From JAQVWU01 sp964628455 (GTDB lineage: Bacteria; Bacillota; Clostridia; Oscillospirales; CAG-272), in contig CAZVPD010000018.1 in the NCBI GenBank assembly GCA_964628455.1, forward strand, positions 1 to 34,155: a DNA stretch of 34,155 nucleotides. Direction: 5' to 3'. Below are positions 1-8,409 of the stretch, piece by piece (position 1 is the stretch's first letter; every line of letters begins with the position of its first letter). A program made the position numbers and the translations under genes. Below the pieces are notes generated by a model, which worked only from the letters and a program-made list of their open reading frames with translations, ran no database searches and had not been told where the DNA came from.

Positions 1-224
1 TCACGATGGAAGGAAAAATGACGCGGGATGAAGAGAGCATCGAAATGCTGAAGGTCATCTATCGGAATCCCGTATTCGATTTCAACACGATCTTCGACTT
101 CGGGGGCAGCCACTCACTTGTCAACGCCTGCATCCTCGGCAGAAAAGAAGGCTTCTCATCCGGTTACGCGGCGCTGGAATCGAAAATGACGGCCGAAATC
201 GAAAAGATGCTGACGGAACAGTGA
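1..224 (+). CDS. ABC-type solute-binding lipoprotein, C-terminal fragment (cut by window start)
   Basis: Only the last ~73 codons are in the window; the frame is open to base 1 and ends in TGA at 222-224. The fragment matches the C-terminus of the complete solute-binding lipoproteins further along: the TRDEESIEMLKVI stretch corresponds to YTRDEDSVAMLDII of the 2740-4224 protein, followed by a VFDF segment and a helical tail (SGYAALESKMTAEIEKML) like their FASKYASVEDSLKSS tail. The role is therefore inferred as the extracellular, membrane-anchored binding subunit of an LplA-type carbohydrate ABC importer. The ATG at position 8 codons into the visible part is internal, not a start. It is followed 6 nt later by a GNAT gene, so the two are probably co-transcribed. 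Family assignment is secure through paralogy; substrate unknown. Confidence 0.85.
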   Translation, partial: TMEGKMTRDEESIEMLKVIYRNPVFDFNTIFDFGGSHSLVNACILGRKEGFSSGYAALESKMTAEIEKMLTEQ

Positions 225-230
225 AAGAAT

Positions 231-626
231 ATGATCACATACCATGAAAACGGATCCGTTCCGGCAGCTTTGATCGCCGGCCTGAGGGAATCGGTCGGCT
301 GGAACCGGATGGAAAGCGCTTATGAGAATCCGCTGATGACATCGTATTTTCACATCGCCGCGTATGACGGCGACGCGCTCATCGGTTATATCGACACCGT
401 ATCCAACGGCGTGACCGACGCGTACATACAGGACCTGATGGTTCGCCCGGACCGTCAGGGGACGGGCATCGGGACCGAACTGATGAACCGGATGATCGCG
501 CGCCTCAAAGAGCGCAAAATCTATATGATCTCCGTTGTGTATGAAGAGAAACTGAAGCCTTTTTACAAAAAATTCGGTTTTTGGGATATGCTGTGCGGAC
601 AGATTCAAACTTACGAATGCGGCTGA
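231..626 (+). CDS. GNAT-family N-acetyltransferase
   Basis: A 131-residue single-domain GNAT protein, the usual length of the small family members. The acetyl-CoA pyrophosphate-binding motif A is clear: strand IQDLMVRPD followed by R75-Q-G-T-G-I-G81 (the R/Q-x-x-G-x-G/A signature) and helix TELMNRMIARL. The C-terminal VVYEEKLKPFYKKFGF corresponds to motif B, where the loop before FYxKxGF shapes the acceptor site. It should transfer an acetyl group from acetyl-CoA to an amine; the acceptor cannot be deduced. The ATG lies 6 nt after the stop of the solute-binding gene with only a weak purine-rich (GTGAAAGA) ribosome site, suggesting translational coupling. The link to carbohydrate uptake (for example an amino sugar acceptor) is inference only. 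Confidence 0.9.
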   Translation: MITYHENGSVPAALIAGLRESVGWNRMESAYENPLMTSYFHIAAYDGDALIGYIDTVSNGVTDAYIQDLMVRPDRQGTGIGTELMNRMIARLKERKIYMISVVYEEKLKPFYKKFGFWDMLCGQIQTYECG

Positions 627-700
627 ACACCCGCCGGATTACCGCGGGCAGGCTCCTGCCTTCAAAGCTCCAAATAAATTTTATAACATGAGGTGACATC

Positions 701-2674
701 ATGACCGATTTCCATCCGATCTATCATCAGCCCCGTCTTTCTTTCCTCTACGGGGGCGAACCGTTTTCCTCATTCATCAAAGAAAGCAGCGCGGCTGTCC
801 GGCCGGCACCTCCGGCGAACAGCGGCGCCGAGAGCTTTACCGTCCGGTACGATCTCCCCGACGGGCTGGCCGTTACCGGAAACATCGACCTTTATCCGGA
901 ATACAACGCGTTCCGCCAGGTGTTTTATTTCGAAAACACTTCGGACGGCGACACGCGCCTGATATCGGACCTTCACGACTGCGATATCGCCGTAGCCCTC
1001 AACAAAGGGTTCGTCAGGGTTCCGGCAGGCTACAGGCAGGAAGAGGGGACATGCGCGCAGATATACCGCACGACCGGCTCGAACTGGGCGCGCGACGAGT
1101 ATTCCTCCTACAGTGAATTCATCGCTCCGGGACAGACGAGAAATTATTCCTGCAGCGGGGGCAGAAGCGCGCAGGGGCTTGCGCCTTATTTCGAAATCAA
1201 TAAAGGCGATACGGGCTGCCTTATCGCCGTCGGCTGGACGGGACAGTGGAACGCTTCCTTTACCGGCGAAGAGGAAAACATCGCCGTGAGGACCGGCATC
1301 GAGGGAGCGTCGTTTCTTCTGCATCCGCACGAGAAGATACGGACCTCGTCCATACTGATCCTGGAATACGAAAACGGCCGGACAAACGGACATATCCGGT
1401 TCAGGCGGCTGTTTAAAAAACATTTCTCGCTGATCGGCACACCCGGACGGCCCGAAAAAGGTCCCCTTTCCTTCTGCGCCTGGGGAGCGCTGTCTTCCGA
1501 GAAGATGATAAAACGTCTGGGGCAGTTCAGGGAATACAGCATGGGCGCCGAAATATACTGGATCGACGCCGGCTGGTACGGCTATTCCTCGGGTCCCTGC
1601 CCGAACGAACATACGGGGGACTGGGGAGCGCATACGGGCAGCTGGAACGTCAATCCGAACTATCATCCCGACGGCCTGAGGGATGTGGCAGCCGCCGCGG
1701 AAGAAGCCGGCATGGGCATGCTGCTGTGGGTCGAACCGGAAAGAGTATTGAAAAACACGGACACGCCGAAAAACCACCCGGAGTGGTTCTTAAAACTCGA
1801 CGACGCAAACCCGACATGGCTTCTCAATCTCGGCTGCGAGGAAGCGCTGAACGGGACATTCGACATGCTGTCCGGCCTGATAGAAAAGCTGAATCTCGTC
1901 TGCTACCGGCAGGATTTCAACATGGATCCCCTTGCCTTCTGGCGCAGATACGATGAAGAAAACCGCAAAGGGATGACCGAAATCAAATACATCAACGGGC
2001 TTTACCGCCTGTGGGACAGGCTGCTCGACCGATTCCCGCATATTTTCATCGACAACTGCGCTTCGGGAGGCAGAAGGAACGACATCGAAATGCTGTCGCG
2101 CTCGATGCCCCTCTGGCGCTCGGATTATCAGTGCACTTTCAACGCAGATCCCGAGACGGCGCAGATCCATACGACAGGCGCGTCGGGCTGGCTGCCGTAT
2201 CACGGCACAGGGCTCGGGACGATCATCGGAGACACCTATAAAATACGGAGCTGCTACGCGCCTTCCATGACCACCTCCTACTGGATGTACGACGAAAACG
2301 ATTTTTCGGACAGCCAGCCGCTCGATGAACTGCGCGCGCGATTCGCCGAATACAAGCGCGTGCGGCCCTACCTCTCCTGTGATTTCTATCCCCTGTCCGG
2401 CAATTCGCTGTGCGACACATCCTGGTGCGCCTGGCAGTTCGACCGTCCCGAACAGGGCGACGGCGTCGTGATGGCTTTCCGCCGTCCCCTGTCGCCGATG
2501 ACCGACGCCGCCTTTGACCTCGGCAATATCGACGCGGCCAAAACCTATGTTTTCAGCGATGCCGATACCGGTGAAAACACGGTCGTCGGCGGAAATTCGC
2601 TGATAAGCGGCCGCTTCAAAGTGCATATCCCGAACAGGCGTGAATCAAAACTTTATTTTTACAGAACAATTTAA
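701..2674 (+). CDS. GH36 alpha-galactosidase
   Basis: A 657-residue clan GH-D glycosidase that should release alpha-1,6-linked galactose from raffinose-type or galactomannan oligosaccharides by a retaining mechanism. An N-terminal beta-sandwich (roughly 1-240) precedes a TIM barrel with WIDAGWYG near residue 285, LLWVEPERV, the nucleophile segment CYRQDFNMDP (Asp405) and the acid/base segment LWRSDYQ (Asp475); FIDNCASGGRRND between them is a family hallmark. A short beta C-terminal domain follows. The YRQDF version of the nucleophile motif differs from the KWDMN of classic GH36 enzymes, so alpha-galactosidase is the best guess rather than certain. There is no signal peptide, so it acts in the cytoplasm on imported sugar. 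A GAGGTG ribosome site sits at 690-695, 5 nt before ATG. The gene ends at a strong hairpin shared with the opposing gene. Confidence 0.92.
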   Translation: MTDFHPIYHQPRLSFLYGGEPFSSFIKESSAAVRPAPPANSGAESFTVRYDLPDGLAVTGNIDLYPEYNAFRQVFYFENTSDGDTRLISDLHDCDIAVALNKGFVRVPAGYRQEEGTCAQIYRTTGSNWARDEYSSYSEFIAPGQTRNYSCSGGRSAQGLAPYFEINKGDTGCLIAVGWTGQWNASFTGEEENIAVRTGIEGASFLLHPHEKIRTSSILILEYENGRTNGHIRFRRLFKKHFSLIGTPGRPEKGPLSFCAWGALSSEKMIKRLGQFREYSMGAEIYWIDAGWYGYSSGPCPNEHTGDWGAHTGSWNVNPNYHPDGLRDVAAAAEEAGMGMLLWVEPERVLKNTDTPKNHPEWFLKLDDANPTWLLNLGCEEALNGTFDMLSGLIEKLNLVCYRQDFNMDPLAFWRRYDEENRKGMTEIKYINGLYRLWDRLLDRFPHIFIDNCASGGRRNDIEMLSRSMPLWRSDYQCTFNADPETAQIHTTGASGWLPYHGTGLGTIIGDTYKIRSCYAPSMTTSYWMYDENDFSDSQPLDELRARFAEYKRVRPYLSCDFYPLSGNSLCDTSWCAWQFDRPEQGDGVVMAFRRPLSPMTDAAFDLGNIDAAKTYVFSDADTGENTVVGGNSLISGRFKVHIPNRRESKLYFYRTI

Positions 2675-2680
2675 AAAACC

Positions 2681-2730
2681 GCATAAAACAGACCGCAGGC
2701 GTTTTATCAGCCTGCGGCCTGTTTTTATGC
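2681..2730. terminator. Bidirectional hairpin terminator between converging genes
   Basis: Left arm 2681-2700 pairs with right arm 2710-2730 in a ~20 bp stem, almost perfect. The GC-rich core GACCGCAGGC/GCCTGCGGCC is flanked by AAAACA/TGTTTTT, giving a T-run on the plus strand and a TTTTA tract on the minus strand. It lies 6 nt after the GH36 stop and 10 nt beyond the 3' end of the opposing lipoprotein gene, so it can end both transcripts. Confidence 0.9.
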
Positions 2731-2739
2731 GTTCTGTGA

Positions 2740-4224
2740 TCATCCTATGTTCTTGTAAGCTTCGATCAGCTTTTCGGCCGATGACTTCAGGGAATCTTCG
2801 ACGGAGGCATATTTCGAAGCGAAATCGGATTTTTTATTCGCTATCAGTTCCCTGAAAATATAGGGCAGATTGTTCAGCGCGGACCCGTGCAGGATCGAAA
2901 AATCGTAATTGCGCCCGTTCATGATGATATCGAGCATCGCGACCGAATCTTCATCGCGAGTGTATTTTGTCTGAAGCGCCACTTCATAGAAAGCCGGCAC
3001 GACCGAACGGTAGCTTTCGGCGGACAGCGCTTCCGTGACAAGCCCGATCATACCGGTATCCGACGCGGTCACGGGAATGCCGAGAACCGAATAATTATCC
3101 ACCGAATTGACAAGATACCGTTCCTGAGCTTCATCGAATTTCGGATACGGCAGGATACCGTAATCCACATCCATATCGCGAAGCTGATCGTAAAGCGTGA
3201 TGATACGGGCCTGTATGAAAAGAGACCGGCTGTCTGCGAACATCGTGTATTTGTCCCAGTATTCAACGACATAGGAACCCTGTGAATTATAATACAGATC
3301 GTATATTTTTTCGAGCGCGGCCACGGTCCGTTCGGTATTCACGGAGACCCGCGGGTACCCTTCGGCGTCTTTTGTCATCAGGGGCTGACCAAACGCGGGA
3401 AGATAAGCGTCCAGCCCCGTGACTTTATCGCCGACAAACGCATACAGATCTTCGGCATCGGGTTTGCCGCTGCCGTTCAGGTCGGAATACACTCTCTTTG
3501 CTATTTCCGAAACAACTCCGATCGTCCACTTTCCGTCACCGACGGTCTGATACAGGTCCCCGATGCCGTAATTGTCGGCGATCGTCTTGTTGAATAAATA
3601 CGCATAGGTCAGCTGCAGCGTGGTGACCGACAGATCGCTGACGGCGACATACTGCCTTCCGCCGCAGGTGAAAGCCTCGTTGACCGCGGCTATCCACCAG
3701 GGCTTTGAATAATCAACATACGGCAAACCTTTCCAGTCGATAAAGCATCCTTCAAGAATGCAGCCGCCGGCCTGCCATACATAGAGCCCCGCCAGGTCAA
3801 ACGCATCGTCGCCGGCAAGCACCGTTTTCGAGATATAACCCGAGTGGGCGGCCTGATCGTCGGTCGCCTCCATTTCGGTCACGACGGACACAATCTCCAG
3901 ATTGAATCGTTCTTCCGTCAGCCTGTTGCGGGTATAGACGGCATCGTTGCAAATATCCCCGTTTTCCTCTTCCGCAGTCATTTCATATTCGTATTTATCG
4001 GTCACGGATATACGGAACCGCACCCCATCCAGATCCGTATCAGGCAGATCATCGGGGTAATTCCCTCTTGTCCGTTCCGTTTCGGCAGGCATTTCCGACT
4101 TTTCCGTATTGAGTATATCACTTGAACCCGCGTTTTCATTTGCTTCTTTTCCGGCACAGGAAAAGATTATTGCAATCACAGATAATAATATTAATATAAC
4201 CGCCGTTTTCTTTAAACTTCCCAT
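2740..4224 (-). CDS. LplA-like solute-binding lipoprotein
   Basis: A 494-residue secreted lipoprotein: basic start, hydrophobic stretch and lipobox IFSC with Cys23 as lipid anchor, then a Ser/Glu-rich linker. Segments shared with the paralogues here are GDICNDAVYTRNRLTEERFN (~88-107), SKPWW, GKWTIG, a calcium-loop-like DLNGSGKPDAED (248-259), YGILPYPKFDEAQERY and KYTRDEDSVAMLDII. This is the layout of large carbohydrate-binding subunits of ABC importers (LplA/YtcQ type); ligand unknown. No permease gene adjoins it; the partner is a divergently transcribed propeller glycosidase across a 264 bp spacer. An AAAGGA site lies about 9 nt upstream of ATG and a very good promoter at 4313-4341. Transcription should stop at the hairpin at 2681-2730. 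Confidence 0.93.
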   Translation of the reverse strand: MGSLKKTAVILILLSVIAIIFSCAGKEANENAGSSDILNTEKSEMPAETERTRGNYPDDLPDTDLDGVRFRISVTDKYEYEMTAEEENGDICNDAVYTRNRLTEERFNLEIVSVVTEMEATDDQAAHSGYISKTVLAGDDAFDLAGLYVWQAGGCILEGCFIDWKGLPYVDYSKPWWIAAVNEAFTCGGRQYVAVSDLSVTTLQLTYAYLFNKTIADNYGIGDLYQTVGDGKWTIGVVSEIAKRVYSDLNGSGKPDAEDLYAFVGDKVTGLDAYLPAFGQPLMTKDAEGYPRVSVNTERTVAALEKIYDLYYNSQGSYVVEYWDKYTMFADSRSLFIQARIITLYDQLRDMDVDYGILPYPKFDEAQERYLVNSVDNYSVLGIPVTASDTGMIGLVTEALSAESYRSVVPAFYEVALQTKYTRDEDSVAMLDIIMNGRNYDFSILHGSALNNLPYIFRELIANKKSDFASKYASVEDSLKSSAEKLIEAYKNIG

Positions 4225-4312
4225 TATTAATGTCCTTTATAATATTTTTGATGTGCCGATATTCTAAAATCAAAGATCGCTTATATATTTCCAGCCGGTA
4301 AACGGCATTATG

Positions 4313-4341
4313 ATTGTACCATTATATAGTATTCATGTCAA
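4313..4341 (-). promoter_or_regulatory. Sigma-A-type promoter for the 2740-4224 lipoprotein gene
   Basis: Read on the minus strand: TTGACA (4341-4336), 17 nt spacer, TACAAT (4318-4313). A TATAAT also occurs inside the spacer but only 9 nt from the -35, so TACAAT is the better -10. Predicted start near 4306, giving an ~80 nt leader. Confidence 0.75.
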
Positions 4342-4426
4342 CAGGATTTAAATTATAAAAAATACGGATTTCTGCTTCGGATGAATAAAAATATACCGCG
4401 GAATTTTATCTAAATATATCGTTTTA

Positions 4427-4435
4427 TGTTATAAT
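4427..4435 (+). promoter_or_regulatory. Extended -10 promoter for the propeller glycosidase
   Basis: TGTTATAAT at 4427-4435 is a TGnTATAAT extended -10 element in an AT-rich stretch. No good -35 is seen at 4407-4412 (TATCTA-like), as is common when the TGn extension is present. The expected start near 4442 leaves a ~47 nt leader with AAGGAG at 4474-4479. Confidence 0.6.
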
Positions 4436-4488
4436 AGATAAGCGGATATTTCGCGGACAGTCATTATAAATTCAAGGAGATGAGCTCT

Positions 4489-5383
4489 ATGGACAATATT
4501 CCGTTTGTAAAATACACTATAAATCCCGTATACGGCAGTATCGATACGGGCACATGTTTCGATGTATATGTAACACATCAAAACGGACGTTACCGCATGG
4601 ACTTTTCATGGCGTGCAAAAAGCGCGCTTGCGGTTACCTTCAGCAGCGACGGGATAAACTGGGAACCGCCGCAGATCACCCTGGAATCCGACGCTTCCAC
4701 GGGATGGGAAGACAATATTAACCGAAGCTGCGTGCTGCAGATGCCCGACGGGAAATACAGGATCTGGTATACAGGACAGGCGCGCGGTTACAGTTTTATC
4801 GGCTGCGCCGAAAGTTCAGACGGACTGCACTTCAAACGTACATTCGGCGAACCCGTGCTTATCGCCGAACGTCCCTGGGAAAACACTTCGGTCATGAATC
4901 CGTGCATTCTTTACGAAAACGGCATCTACCGGATGTGGTATTCGACCGGAGAGACTGTCGAACCCAATGTACTGGCATATGCCGAAAGCAGCGACGGATT
5001 CCGCTGGAACAAATCGCGGATAAATCCGATCTTTGTTGCGGAACCGGAAAACATTTACGAACAAAACCGAATAGNNNNNNNNNNCGGCCTGCCAGGTCGA
5101 ACGACAGGGCGACTGGTATCTGATGTTCTACATCGGCTATGAGGATATCGAAACAGCACGTATCTGCTGCGCGCGGTCCGATAACGGCATTACCCAATGG
5201 CAGAGATGCGCATTAAATCCGCTTGTGTCACCCTCGGCAAATTCATGGGATGCCGACGCATGTTATAAACCCTCGGTAATCTGGAACGCCGAACAAGACC
5301 GGTGGATGCTGTGGTATAACGGCAGACGCGGAACCGAAGAATATATCGGTCTGGTTCTGCGCAGCGGACGCATGCTCTTTTAA
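4489..5383 (+). CDS. Five-bladed beta-propeller glycosidase (GH43/GH32/GH130-like), interrupted by assembly gap
   Basis: About 295 residues, no signal peptide, so cytoplasmic. Five blade-like repeats can be counted: GRYRMDFSW...SSDGINWEP, GKYRIWYTG...SSDGLHFKR, GIYRMWYST...SSDGFRWNK, GDWYLMFYI...SDNGITQW and DRWMLWYNG...IGLVL. This is the five-bladed fold of the GH32/43/62/68/117/130 superfamily, which hydrolyses or phosphorolyses furanosides, arabinans or mannosides; activity cannot be assigned. The ten Ns at 5075-5084 break the frame: codons before the gap and after it (ACQVERQGDWYLMF onward) differ by one base, so the true gap length should be a multiple of three. I chose ATG 4489 over ATG 4480 because AAGGAG at 4474-4479 directly abuts the latter. 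It is divergent from a solute-binding gene, which probably supplies its substrate. Confidence 0.8.
5075..5084. other. Assembly gap (10 N)
   Basis: Ten undetermined bases inside the propeller glycosidase. The frame changes across them, so ten is a placeholder rather than a measured length. Confidence 0.99.
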
Positions 5384-5421
5384 ATATGTAAAACAGCTGC
5401 CCCCCGTTCACTCCCCTGTAT

Positions 5422-5463
5422 AAAAGCGTGCCTTCCGTTCAAACCGAAAGGCACGCTTTTTTT
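5422..5463. terminator. Hairpin terminator between converging glycosidase genes
   Basis: GCGTGCCTT (5426-5434) pairs with AAGGCACGC (5448-5456), followed by seven Ts on the plus strand and preceded by AAAA, so TTTT on the minus strand. It ends the 4489-5383 transcript and probably also the minus-strand run that finishes at 5498. Confidence 0.88.
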
Positions 5464-5497
5464 AAATATTCTTATTAAATTCTGTCGAAAAGCAATA

Positions 5498-6841
5498 TCA
5501 AGTGCCTTTCAACGCATATAAATACGCGTCGTTTAATTGAAACGCGAGTTTAATTTCTTTACCGGAGAAATACTTCAGCGTTCTGCCGTTCCAGGTTATT
5601 TCACGGTGAAGTTCGTTGCCGTATATTTCACCGCAGTCGTCAAAACCGAATCCCTCGGCGCCGACCACCGCAGCTTTGATATAACCGACCGCGGAAGTGT
5701 TGTAATTGATGCCCAATTTTTCCCCCTCCCATAGAAACGGCTTTGTCGTGAATTCACCGCCGTCCGCGCCCGCGTGAACGGATGCGAAACGGTATTCGGG
5801 GACCGTGTAGCGCCAGATGCCAGCCCCTTCGCCGGAGGAATCGTTCTCCCAGTCGTAGTTTTTCATGACGTAGAAGCTGAATTCGCCGTTCAGCGGAATA
5901 ATGCCCGACATGGTTATGAAGCAGCGCTGCGTCCACTCGCGGGGAGTCAGTCCGCCGTATATCCACGCTTCCCTGAACGTACGGGCCCAGTTCACGCCGT
6001 CGCGGGATGTCATGAACACACAGTCGGAAACTCCGGGAGCGCCGTAATCCGGCAGCTTTTTGCGCGACTCGGCAAAGCGCATGGGGACGGATACCAGCAT
6101 ATGTTCCGCACCCGGAACAGGCCGCACCGCATTGGTATAAAAGTGCTCGTATATTTCATCCTGCCCGATGTAGTTGTTTTTTGTCTGTCCGCTCCAGTGA
6201 TGAAAATCATCGGAAGTGCAGGACTGGATCGCACGGAATCCGTGCCAGTCGCCTTTGGTAAAATAGCGCGAGTAGCAGCGGTATTTTCCGGCGTGCGGAT
6301 CGTAAAAAGCCGTGTTCATCGAGTCAAACGCGCCGTCCGTGATGACGGCTTTGTCCTCCAGTTCCCGCCAATCGACACCGTCCGGGCTCGCGTATATGTG
6401 TATCCCTCCGGTGCTCAGGATCCCCCCGATGGCTTTGTATTTTTCGTCCGGTCTGCAATCGGGATTTTCATCCAAAAAAGGCGAAAAATTATGAGCTTCC
6501 ACCCCTTTATAAACGATGTTATTTTCGGTTATTCCTTTATATTCGATTTTATTGACAAAAACGCGCCTGAAATTTATCCCGTCATCGCTCACGGCGAGAC
6601 AGGACGTCTGCATTTCGTCAAGGTCGGATCCGCCCGACGGGAAACCGCGGTAATACATACGGATCTGATCCCCGTCCCTGAAAACCGTCAGACCCAGACT
6701 GCCCGCACCCTCCCAGGGCTTTTCAAAGGTCAGAACCTTCTCCCTGCACGCGGGACGGTTCAGCGTGAGCGAACAGTTTTTCATCACATCGATGAGCCAG
6801 CCGTCCGTAAACATTTCGATCTTTTTGCCAAACGTGATCAT
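5498..6841 (-). CDS. Beta-propeller glycosidase-like protein with C-terminal beta-sandwich
   Basis: A 447-residue protein without signal peptide. Blade-like repeats (IRMYYRGFP...VSDDGINFRR; GGIHIYASPDGVDWRE; AGKYRCYSRYF...TSDDFHHW; DCVFMTSRDGVNWAR) form the superfamily propeller, followed from about residue 355 by a beta-rich tail (NYNTSAVGYIKAAV, GFGFDDCGEIYG, LAFQLNDAYLYAL) resembling the inverting-GH32/43-type sandwich. I recognise this architecture from uncharacterised proteins of Planctomycetes and Clostridia that open with a DGWLI segment and carry a KPWEG motif; no activity is known to me, so glycosidase is inferred from fold. Its ATG follows the TAA of the upstream binding-protein gene with no spacer and an AGGGAGA ribosome site inside that gene, so the two are translationally coupled and should handle the same ligand. 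Confidence 0.82.
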   Translation of the reverse strand: MITFGKKIEMFTDGWLIDVMKNCSLTLNRPACREKVLTFEKPWEGAGSLGLTVFRDGDQIRMYYRGFPSGGSDLDEMQTSCLAVSDDGINFRRVFVNKIEYKGITENNIVYKGVEAHNFSPFLDENPDCRPDEKYKAIGGILSTGGIHIYASPDGVDWRELEDKAVITDGAFDSMNTAFYDPHAGKYRCYSRYFTKGDWHGFRAIQSCTSDDFHHWSGQTKNNYIGQDEIYEHFYTNAVRPVPGAEHMLVSVPMRFAESRKKLPDYGAPGVSDCVFMTSRDGVNWARTFREAWIYGGLTPREWTQRCFITMSGIIPLNGEFSFYVMKNYDWENDSSGEGAGIWRYTVPEYRFASVHAGADGGEFTTKPFLWEGEKLGINYNTSAVGYIKAAVVGAEGFGFDDCGEIYGNELHREITWNGRTLKYFSGKEIKLAFQLNDAYLYALKGT

Positions 6842-8305
6842 TTAATTCATCTCCCTGACTTTTTCCGTAAATTTATTGAGGGAAGCGGTATACTTCTCCT
6901 CGTTAGAGGCAAACCATGACGCATAATTTTCCTTTTTGCCGATGCTGTAAAACAAATCAACTCCGATAACATCGAGATACAAATAGCAAAAATCACAGTT
7001 TGTGTTTTTTAAAATCATATCGAGCATGCCGTTGGAATCATCATCCCGGGAATATTTACGCATAAGCGCTATATCGTAATAGGCAGGCCGCACGATTTTG
7101 TATGTTTCGGCCGTCAGCGCCTCGAGCAGCAGCGCAGACATGTCGAAATCCTTTACGACATACGGTATTCCGGCCACTTCATTGACTACAGGGGTTATGT
7201 ATCTCTCCTGAGCCTCGTTGTATTTCGGGGTCGGAAGTATTCCGTACTGTTCCATTTCGCGCATTTCATTTTTCTCCGAAAATTCAAGCCGGTGCACCAT
7301 AAACAGCGCGTGATCGGACGCAAAAGTATTTCTCATGTCCGTGTAAACGTCGACCGTCGTCTTGATATCGTTCCCGTCGAGATACATGTCCGACTGATAA
7401 AGATCATACAGATATGCGTTGATTTTTACTATTTTTTCATCGGCTCCGGTCAGCGTTATATTCCCGTCCCCGTCGCGCTGCGTATAAAAATAATCCATGG
7501 AAGTCCCCAGAAAGTCCAGATAATCCCAGGTCGACATCAGGCCGACGCGGTCGAGTTCCGTAAACTTCCCGTCGCCGTCCAGATCTTCGGTCACTTTTTC
7601 CGAAAGGGAAAGCAGCTTTTCCATCGTCCATTCCCCGCCGTTCACCGTTTCGTACATGTTTCCGAGGCTGAAGTCCTCCGCGATTTTTTTGTTGAAGAAG
7701 GTCACGACCGACCAGGACATCGACAGCATGCCGTAATAGCCCGCGCCCAGGTACAGTTTTCCAAACAGTTCGAGCTCCCTGTTGACGTATCCGTGCCACC
7801 ACGGCTTGTCAAAACCGAGGTACGGAAGGGATTTGAGGTCGCAAAACAGATTGTCGGCCACCCTCTGCGTCACATAGGAGACGCTTCCGACCATCAGGTC
7901 ATAGTCCCCGCTTCCGGACATGACGCTCTCCGAAAGAGCGGTCTTGACGGCGGCCAGGCCGGCGTTATAACCGTTGAAAACCCGGTAAACCAGCGCCGTG
8001 TTGAAGCGTTCCTCAACCTTCCTGTTCCTCGCAAACACCGCATCGTCGACGATGTCGCCCGTCTGTTCGCTGTTGTAAAAATGCTGCCACTGCTCGCAGG
8101 CAGCGAGAATGCTGAATTCGGCGCCCCCGTAATCGGTTTCGGGAAGATCATCTTCCGGAAGCGTTTCCGCTTCCGTTTCCGTTTCCGAAACGGTCAAGGC
8201 ATCCGTCTCCGCGGGATCTGCGGGCGTCCTTTCTCCCGCACAGGCAAAAAACGACATAAGAATACAGAAGAGCAAAACAATGCAGACTGTTCCGTGATTT
8301 TTCAT
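6842..8305 (-). CDS. LplA-like solute-binding lipoprotein
   Basis: A 487-residue lipoprotein: signal MKNHGTVCIVLLFCILMSFF, then AC with Cys22 as lipidation site, and a Thr/Glu-rich linker. Shared paralogue motifs are TGDIVDDAVFARNRKVEERF, FDKPWWHGY, GGEWTMEKL, an EF-hand-like loop DLDGDGKFTELD (241-252), YGILPTPKYNEAQERY and KYSRDDDSNGMLDMI. Expected role: extracellular capture of an oligosaccharide for an ABC importer whose membrane parts are not in the window. ATG 8305 is preferred to an upstream GTG at 8317 because AAAGGG (8317-8322) overlaps that GTG but lies 11 nt ahead of the ATG. It is coupled to the propeller gene downstream (TAA directly followed by ATG) and lies 104 nt after another binding-protein gene in the same direction. 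Confidence 0.93.
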   Translation of the reverse strand: MKNHGTVCIVLLFCILMSFFACAGERTPADPAETDALTVSETETEAETLPEDDLPETDYGGAEFSILAACEQWQHFYNSEQTGDIVDDAVFARNRKVEERFNTALVYRVFNGYNAGLAAVKTALSESVMSGSGDYDLMVGSVSYVTQRVADNLFCDLKSLPYLGFDKPWWHGYVNRELELFGKLYLGAGYYGMLSMSWSVVTFFNKKIAEDFSLGNMYETVNGGEWTMEKLLSLSEKVTEDLDGDGKFTELDRVGLMSTWDYLDFLGTSMDYFYTQRDGDGNITLTGADEKIVKINAYLYDLYQSDMYLDGNDIKTTVDVYTDMRNTFASDHALFMVHRLEFSEKNEMREMEQYGILPTPKYNEAQERYITPVVNEVAGIPYVVKDFDMSALLLEALTAETYKIVRPAYYDIALMRKYSRDDDSNGMLDMILKNTNCDFCYLYLDVIGVDLFYSIGKKENYASWFASNEEKYTASLNKFTEKVREMN

Positions 8306-8409
8306 TGCCGGTAACACCCTTTCGTCATAATTTTCGGTCCGTTATAAAACAATAAACGCTTTTTACACAGCATACGCGCAGAGCGGTTGCCGCCGCGCCA
8401 AAACGAATA

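Noticed and set aside
627..700. Small hairpin GGCAGG-CT-CCTGCC between the GNAT and GH36 genes as a terminator
   Set aside because: The stem is short with a two-base loop and no T-run; read-through from the upstream genes is more likely.
7292..8314. Long open frame of 340 codons opposite the 6842-8305 lipoprotein gene
   Set aside because: It is antisense to a gene with clear lipoprotein and family motifs, is rich in His/Arg/Val as expected for a shadow frame, and has no ribosome site.
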